Source: Cupriavidus basilensis (lineage in GTDB: Bacteria > Pseudomonadota > Gammaproteobacteria > Burkholderiales > Burkholderiaceae). Taken from it: a stretch of DNA of 47,782 nucleotides. Shown piece by piece: positions 43,182-47,782 of the stretch. The stretch spans positions 1-47,782 of the forward strand of contig NZ_JARJLM010000531.1 of assembly GCF_029335485.1 (NCBI RefSeq), written 5' to 3'. A program made the position numbers and the translations under genes. The notes below the pieces were generated by a model. The model was given only the letters and a program-made list of their open reading frames with translations. It did not search any database and was not told where the DNA came from. How positions within the stretch are numbered: position 1 is the first letter of the stretch; each line of letters starts with the position of its first letter.

Positions 43182-43216
43182 GAGTAACGCTCCAGTGCGT
43201 AAGGAGCGCAATACTC
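43182..43216 (+). promoter_or_regulatory. Leader hairpin directly before the cysteine-synthase-like gene
   Basis: GAGTA-A-CGCTCC (43182-43193) pairs with GGAGCG-CAA-TACTC (43203-43216): 6 + 5 bp around a small internal loop. The GGAG ribosome-binding site (43217-43220) abuts the stem. A shorter competing stem TGCG/CGCA lies inside it (43196-43210). This is a candidate translational switch. Confidence 0.5.
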
Positions 43217-43226
43217 GGAGTGCATC

Positions 43227-44234
43227 ATGGACCTCAGGGACGGATTCGTCGGTACCGTCGGCCATACGCCGTTGATCCGGCTGGCAGGACTAAGCGCCGA
43301 GACCGGCTGCGAGATCCTCGGCAAGGCGGAATTCCTCAATCCGGGCGGATCGGTCAAGGACCGGGCGGCGCTTTACATCATCCGCGACGCCGAGCGGCGC
43401 GGCGTGCTCAAGCCCGGTGGCACGGTGGTGGAAGGCACCGCCGGCAATACCGGTATCGGCCTGGCGCATATCTGCGCGGCGCGGGGTTACCGCTGCATCG
43501 TGGTCATACCCGATACCCAGTCGCCTGAAAAAATGGACCGCCTGCGCCTGCTGGGGGCCGAGGTACGGCCGGTGCCGGCAGCCCCCTACGCGGATCCCGA
43601 CAACTACCAGAAAGTGGCGGGCCGCCTGGCCAAGGTGACCGAGAACGCCATCTGGGCGAACCAGTTCGATAACCTGGCCAACCGCCAGGCCCACTACGAA
43701 ACCACCGGCCCCGAGATCTGGCATGACACCGCGGGCAAGGTCGATGCCTTTGTCTGCTCAACCGGCACCGGCGGCACGCTGGCGGGCGTCGCGCGCTTCC
43801 TGAAGGAGCGGGAACGCAATCCGCCCGTCCGCATCGTGCTGGCCGACCCGCACGGCAGCGGGCTCTATCAGTTCGTCAAGCACCATGTGGTCAAGGCGGA
43901 GGGCAACTCCATCACCGAAGGCATCGGCTCCAGCCGGGTCACCGCCAACCTGGCGGACACGCCGATCGACGATGCGGTACGAATCGACGACCAGACCTGC
44001 GTCGACATGGTTTACCGGCTGTTGCGCGAGGAAGGCCTGTGGGTGGGCGGCTCGTCAGGCATCAACGTAGCGGCCGCAGCGTGGCTGGCCCGCGAGATGG
44101 GGCCCGGCCACACCATCGTCACGCTGCTTTGCGACCGCGGCGACCTGTATGCCGGGCGCCTGTTCAATGCGGTCTGGCTGGCCGCCAAGGGGCTGGTGCC
44201 GCGGCAGGCACCGCCCGTCGGGGCGCGGCACTGA
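43227..44234 (+). CDS. Cysteine-synthase-like PLP enzyme
   Basis: A 335-residue fold-type II PLP enzyme of the CysK/CBS family. The PLP lysine is Lys44 in NPGGSVKDRAA. The substrate loop is TAGNTG (71-76), and the phosphate loop is STGTGGTLAGV. Its C-terminal end (GDLYAGRLFNAVWLAAKGL) resembles the CysK-like paralogues common in Burkholderiaceae rather than classical CysK or CysM. It probably makes cysteine from O-acetylserine or acts on another beta-substituted amino acid. It is monocistronic and convergent with prpR. Confidence 0.9.
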   Translation: MDLRDGFVGTVGHTPLIRLAGLSAETGCEILGKAEFLNPGGSVKDRAALYIIRDAERRGVLKPGGTVVEGTAGNTGIGLAHICAARGYRCIVVIPDTQSPEKMDRLRLLGAEVRPVPAAPYADPDNYQKVAGRLAKVTENAIWANQFDNLANRQAHYETTGPEIWHDTAGKVDAFVCSTGTGGTLAGVARFLKERERNPPVRIVLADPHGSGLYQFVKHHVVKAEGNSITEGIGSSRVTANLADTPIDDAVRIDDQTCVDMVYRLLREEGLWVGGSSGINVAAAAWLAREMGPGHTIVTLLCDRGDLYAGRLFNAVWLAAKGLVPRQAPPVGARH

Positions 44235-44253
44235 GCGCCGCCCTGGCTGCTGG

Positions 44254-46269
44254 CTAACCCGCCCCTTTCAGGCGCCGCCACAATGTGGTGCTGCTGATGC
44301 CGAGTTGGTGACAGGCGGCGGCACGGTTGCCGCCGCATTCGGCCAGCACGCGCCGGATATGCTCGGCCTGGCTGGCGCGCGCGACGCCCGCCAGCGAGCC
44401 CGCTGCCGGCTCGCCGTGGCCATCCCTTGCTGCCATCCCCCGTGGGCCGCCTTGCCCGGGCGCCGGCTCGCCAGCCGGTTCCGTGCCGAACAGCTCCGGC
44501 GCCGCGGCCTGCAGTTCCGCGAGCAGGTCGCGCGGGACCAGCCTGCGGCCTGCCACCAGCACGGCGATGCGCTCGGTCACGTTCTCCAGTTCGCGGATAT
44601 TGCCTGGCCAGGCATAGCCCGACAGCCTTGCCCGCACGGCCTGCGGCAGCGGCTGCGGCGCCGGCTGGCCCAACCGTTCCTGGGCCCGCCGGTACAGCAG
44701 TTCGGCCAGCTCGGGCAGATCGCCGGCACGCTCGCGCAGCGGCGGCATCTCGATGCGCAGGATGTTGAGGCGATAGTAAAGATCCTGGCGGAAGCTGCCC
44801 TGGCGCACCAGTTCGCCAAGATCGCGGTGGGTGGCGGCGATTACCCTCACATTGACCGGCACCGCGTCCAGCCCGCCGATCGGCAACACCTGCTTTTCCT
44901 GCAGCACGCGCAGCAGGCGGGTCTGCAAGGCAGGCGGCATATCGCCGACTTCATCCAGGAACAGCGTGCCGTTGTGCGCGGATTCGAACAGGCCGGCCTT
45001 GCCGCCACGGCGCGCGCCGGTGAAGGCGCCCTCCTCGTAGCCGAATAGTTCGCTTTCCAGCAGGGTTTCGGGAAAGGCCGCGCAATTGACCGCGACGAAA
45101 GGGAAAACCCGGCGCGGGCTGGCATCGTGCATGCCCTGGGCCAGCACTTCCTTGCCCGTGCCGCTTTCGCCGCCCACCAGCACCGTGGAGTCCACTGCCG
45201 CGTAGCGCCGTGCCAGCTCGCGCAGCTGGTGCATGGCGGGAGAGGCGCCGGCCAGGTCGTCCAGGCTGTAGCGCACCCCCGCCGGCCGCGCGCGGCTGCG
45301 CGAGCGCAGGTTGCGGTCGACCCGGTGGATGGCATTGGCATCCTGCAGGGTGAGCACGGCGCCGGCAGTGCCGGTCTCGGTCACGATGGGAATACGGTTG
45401 ACCACCACCATTTTGTCGCCGAGCTTGTGGATGGCCTCCAGTTCCTTGCTACCGCTTTGCATCACGCCGTCCAGGGACAGCGCCGGCGCCAGCGTCTGCA
45501 GCTTGCGGCCCAGCGCGGCGGCCGGCGCGGTACCGAGGAAACGTTCCATGGCCGGGTTATAGGTCTGGATGCGCCCTTCCGAGTCGACCGCGGCCACGCC
45601 TTCGTTGAGGTGGGCCAGGATGGTATTGACGTAGTCGCGCCGGGCGGACTCGATACGGCGCAGGCGGGCCGCTTCGATCGCATCCTCCAGCGCGCCCCGC
45701 ACCGAATTGCCCGAGTACAGGAACACGCCGATCAGGCCGATCCGGTCGGCCAGGTCGGTCACCATGCCGGGCCCTACCACCACCTGGACGCCTTCCTGCT
45801 TGAGGGCTTTCACGCGCGCCGCGGCATCGTCCTCGGTCAGGTAGGTGTAGGCCGGAACCGACAGCGAGAAGGCCCGCACGAACTCGTCCACCTCCGGATA
45901 GACCGCGGCATGGGTCACCAGCGCCACCTTCGGCGAGATGCGCCTTGCCGTGGCCAGCGCGCTCATCACATCGAACCCGGTCACCTTGACCAACACCACC
46001 GGCACGTCCACGTGCTGGCGCAGATAGGCGCCGTTGGAGCCACCCGCGACCACGGCATCGAGCCGGCCCTCGCGGGCTTCGCGGGCGATGGCGCTGGCGG
46101 CAGCCGCATAGCCCTTGCCCACGATGCGGAATTCGGCCTGGGCCGCATAGCCGGGGATCAGGTCGGCGAAAGCGCGCGACAGGCGGCTGATACCGATCGC
46201 CCAGATGCGCGGGCGGGCGGCATTGACAGTGACAGGCGCATTGAGGGGCGCTGGAAGGCCGAGCGTCAT
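44254..46269 (-). CDS. prpR: Propionate catabolism activator PrpR (sigma-54 dependent)
   Basis: A 671-residue activator. The N-terminal PrpR_N sensor domain (~15-190) binds 2-methylcitrate in known members. A PAS-like region follows at ~205-310. The AAA+ domain starts with Walker A GGESGTGKE (~365-373) and has the sigma-54-contact loop GAFTGA (~413). A Fis-type helix-turn-helix is at the C-terminus (GNRAAACHQLGISSTTLWRRL). It is divergent from prpB. One of the two operator sites covers its own -35 box, so it probably represses itself while activating prpB from a distance. Confidence 0.96.
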   Translation of the reverse strand: MTLGLPAPLNAPVTVNAARPRIWAIGISRLSRAFADLIPGYAAQAEFRIVGKGYAAAASAIAREAREGRLDAVVAGGSNGAYLRQHVDVPVVLVKVTGFDVMSALATARRISPKVALVTHAAVYPEVDEFVRAFSLSVPAYTYLTEDDAAARVKALKQEGVQVVVGPGMVTDLADRIGLIGVFLYSGNSVRGALEDAIEAARLRRIESARRDYVNTILAHLNEGVAAVDSEGRIQTYNPAMERFLGTAPAAALGRKLQTLAPALSLDGVMQSGSKELEAIHKLGDKMVVVNRIPIVTETGTAGAVLTLQDANAIHRVDRNLRSRSRARPAGVRYSLDDLAGASPAMHQLRELARRYAAVDSTVLVGGESGTGKEVLAQGMHDASPRRVFPFVAVNCAAFPETLLESELFGYEEGAFTGARRGGKAGLFESAHNGTLFLDEVGDMPPALQTRLLRVLQEKQVLPIGGLDAVPVNVRVIAATHRDLGELVRQGSFRQDLYYRLNILRIEMPPLRERAGDLPELAELLYRRAQERLGQPAPQPLPQAVRARLSGYAWPGNIRELENVTERIAVLVAGRRLVPRDLLAELQAAAPELFGTEPAGEPAPGQGGPRGMAARDGHGEPAAGSLAGVARASQAEHIRRVLAECGGNRAAACHQLGISSTTLWRRLKGAG

Positions 46270-46316
46270 GGCAGCGAAAAAAACGGTGCGGAGGCCTGGG
46301 GAAGGCTAATCTTGCC

Positions 46317-46345
46317 ATTATGCGCGCCGGCTGCCTGCATTTCAA
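46317..46345 (-). promoter_or_regulatory. Sigma-70 promoter of prpR
   Basis: Minus strand TTGAAA (46340-46345), 17-bp spacer, CATAAT (46317-46322); predicted start near 46310, about 41 nt before the ATG. The -35 box coincides with the first PrpR site. Confidence 0.65.
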
Positions 46346-46374
46346 TTTTGAAATACGTAATTTCATTATTGAAA
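46340..46374. promoter_or_regulatory. Twin PrpR-binding sites (enhancer)
   Basis: TTTCA-ATTT-TGAAA (46340-46353) and TTTCA-TTAT-TGAAA (46361-46374), centres 21 bp apart (two helical turns). They lie within a near-perfect 41-bp palindrome centred on TACGTA. They sit about 135-170 bp upstream of the sigma-54 promoter, the usual range for an activator of this class. Confidence 0.75.
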
Positions 46375-46508
46375 TGCAACACATGAGCAAAAAACATCAC
46401 CAGATTTCGTGACTGAAGCCTGAGAATCGCCGCCAGACCAAGCCCGACAAGGGCTGACTGCCTGCCGGGCGGTCGCCGTGAAAGCCTGGATGTACGTCCT
46501 GCGCGCCC

Positions 46509-46523
46509 TGGCATACCCTTTGC
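46509..46523 (+). promoter_or_regulatory. Sigma-54 promoter of prpBC
   Basis: TGGCAT-ACCCT-TTGC fits the -24/-12 consensus (GG and GC correctly spaced). Predicted start near 46535, about 22 nt before the prpB ATG. Confidence 0.85.
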
Positions 46524-46556
46524 GCTTACCAGCCGTCCACTCCTAAAGCGAAGATC

Positions 46557-47465
46557 ATGACCTTCTCCACCTCCGACCTCGCCCGCTCCGCCGGCGCCCG
46601 CTTCCGCCAGGCCCTGGCCGACGAACACCCCCTGCAGGTGGTCGGCACCATCAATGCCAACCATGCCCTGCTGGCCAAGCGCGCCGGCTACCGCGCGATC
46701 TACCTGTCGGGCGGCGGCGTGGCCGCGGGCTCGCTGGGCCTGCCGGACCTGGGCATTTCCAACCTGGACGACGTGCTGACCGATATCCGCCGCATCACCG
46801 ACGTGTGCGACGTGCCGCTGCTGGTGGACGTCGACACCGGCTTCGGCGCCTCGGCCTTCAACGTGGCGCGCACCACCAAATCGCTGATCAAGTTCGGCGC
46901 GGGCGCAATGCATATCGAAGACCAGGTCGGCGCCAAGCGCTGCGGCCACCGCCCCGGCAAGGAAATCGTCTCGCAAGGCGAAATGGTGGACCGCATCAAG
47001 GCTGCCGTCGATGCCCGCACCGACGAAAACTTCGTGATCATGGCGCGCACCGACGCGTTGGCCGTGGAAGGCCTGGACAAGGCCATCGAGCGCGCCGTGG
47101 CGTGCGTGGAAGCCGGCGCCGACGCGATCTTCCCCGAAGCCATGACCGACCTCGCCATGTACCGCAAGTTCGTGGAAGCGGTGAAGGTGCCGGTGCTGGC
47201 CAATATCACCGAATTTGGCGCCACGCCACTGTTCACCCGCGATGAACTGGGCAGTGCCGGCGTGTCGATGATCCTGTACCCGCTGTCGGCCTTCCGTGCG
47301 ATGAACAAGGCTGCCGAAAACGTGTACGCTGCGATACGCCGCGACGGCACGCAGCAGAATGTGGTCGACACCATGCAGACCCGCGCCGAACTGTACGAAA
47401 GCATCGGCTATCACGCCTTTGAGCAAAAACTGGATGCCCTGTTCGCCCAGGGCAAGGCCAAGTAA
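46557..47465 (+). CDS. prpB: Methylisocitrate lyase
   Basis: A 302-residue enzyme of the isocitrate lyase/PEP mutase superfamily. It cleaves 2-methylisocitrate to pyruvate and succinate in the methylcitrate cycle. The catalytic loop [10 protein letters not shown] is at about 125-134, preceded by the metal-site DVDTGFG and HIEDQ, and followed by [11 protein letters not shown]. The size matches the family. It lies downstream of a sigma-54 promoter and divergent from prpR; prpC follows 83 bp later. Confidence 0.96.
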   Translation: MTFSTSDLARSAGARFRQALADEHPLQVVGTINANHALLAKRAGYRAIYLSGGGVAAGSLGLPDLGISNLDDVLTDIRRITDVCDVPLLVDVDTGFGASAFNVARTTKSLIKFGAGAMHIEDQVGAKRCGHRPGKEIVSQGEMVDRIKAAVDARTDENFVIMARTDALAVEGLDKAIERAVACVEAGADAIFPEAMTDLAMYRKFVEAVKVPVLANITEFGATPLFTRDELGSAGVSMILYPLSAFRAMNKAAENVYAAIRRDGTQQNVVDTMQTRAELYESIGYHAFEQKLDALFAQGKAK

Positions 47466-47548
47466 GCGCGGCGGCCCGACGGCCATCACGTCCGCAACCA
47501 CGTATCAAGCCAAGTCAGTCAGCACAGCATCCCCAAGGAGACTCCCTC

Positions 47549-47782
47549 ATGTCCGAAGCGCAACCGCTAGCCGCCCCGAAGCCGAAGAAATCCGTCGCCC
47601 TGTCGGGCGTGACCGCCGGCAATACCGCCCTGTGCACGGTCGGCCGTACCGGCAACGACCTGCACTACCGCGGCTACGACATCCTCGACATCGCCGAGAC
47701 CTGCGAGTTTGAAGAGATCGCCCACCTGCTGGTGCACGGCAAGCTCCCCACCCGCGCCGAACTGGCCGCCTACAAGGCCAAG
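47549..47782 (+). CDS. prpC: 2-methylcitrate synthase, N-terminal part
   Basis: The first 78 codons of a citrate-synthase-family enzyme, cut by the right edge. The start at 47549 follows AAGGAG. The segments KSVALSGVTAGNTALCTVG, LHYRGYDILDIAETCEFEEIAHLLVHGKLP are typical of PrpC, which condenses propionyl-CoA with oxaloacetate. Position after prpB confirms the call. Confidence 0.93.
   Translation, partial: MSEAQPLAAPKPKKSVALSGVTAGNTALCTVGRTGNDLHYRGYDILDIAETCEFEEIAHLLVHGKLPTRAELAAYKAK

Overview
The window is high-GC proteobacterial DNA. Its gene content and order point to a beta-proteobacterium of the Burkholderiaceae, most likely Cupriavidus or a close relative: prpR divergent from prpBC, a LivHMGF-type transporter next to an acyl-CoA ligase, RtcB2-PrfH, selO-msrB, and yciB-bolA-parvulin. 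This assignment is inference from content and codon bias. Coding density is high. No tRNA, rRNA, CRISPR array or intact insertion sequence was seen.

Layout. (1) 1-6445, all minus strand, is an amino-acid / C4-acid catabolic locus in two transcription units. One is regulator (YheO/DhdR type) > iminosuccinate-reductase-like or ornithine-cyclodeaminase-like enzyme > PLP beta-hydroxyamino-acid dehydratase. The other is RidA > dicarboxylate/amino-acid symporter > solute-binding protein > second dehydratase, cut by the window edge. Both units start from near-identical promoters carrying the same TTATCCA operator. (2) 6446-12737 is an accessory stretch: a Fic-domain protein behind an AT-rich region with phased repeats; a thioesterase with a small upstream gene, divergent from an XRE/MmyB-type regulator; and the ribosome-repair pair rtcB-prfH behind a 13-codon leader ORF. 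Two inverted copies of a 46-bp element (42/46 identical) lie at 8377 and 12683. (3) 12756-15372 holds an exported phytase-family esterase-like protein, a possible small membrane protein and the beta-barrel remnant of an autotransporter. (4) 15457-22415 (minus) is an acyl-CoA ligase followed by a full LivJ/H/M/G/F-type ABC importer. (5) 22684-26768 (plus) is conserved housekeeping: selO, msrB, yciB, bolA and a parvulin, closed by a strong terminator. (6) 26964-30996 is a TetR regulator divergent from an AidB-type acyl-CoA dehydrogenase and an acyl-CoA synthetase. (7) 31016-32227 is an HD-GYP protein. (8) 32393-42515 is a peptide / N-acyl-D-amino-acid scavenging locus. An XRE-cupin regulator is divergent from an operon of M81 metallopeptidase, five-gene Dpp/Opp-type importer and D-aminoacylase, with a RidA-like protein convergent at the end. 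(9) 42764-47782 carries an ABM-domain protein, a cysteine-synthase-like enzyme behind a leader hairpin, and the methylcitrate locus prpR / prpB-prpC (prpC cut by the edge).

The most promising leads are regulatory. They are the twin DhdR promoters, one of which predicts a leaderless mRNA; the leader peptide in front of rtcB-prfH; the facing divergent promoters under the XRE-cupin operator; and the inverted 46-bp repeat that overlaps a possible Pho box.
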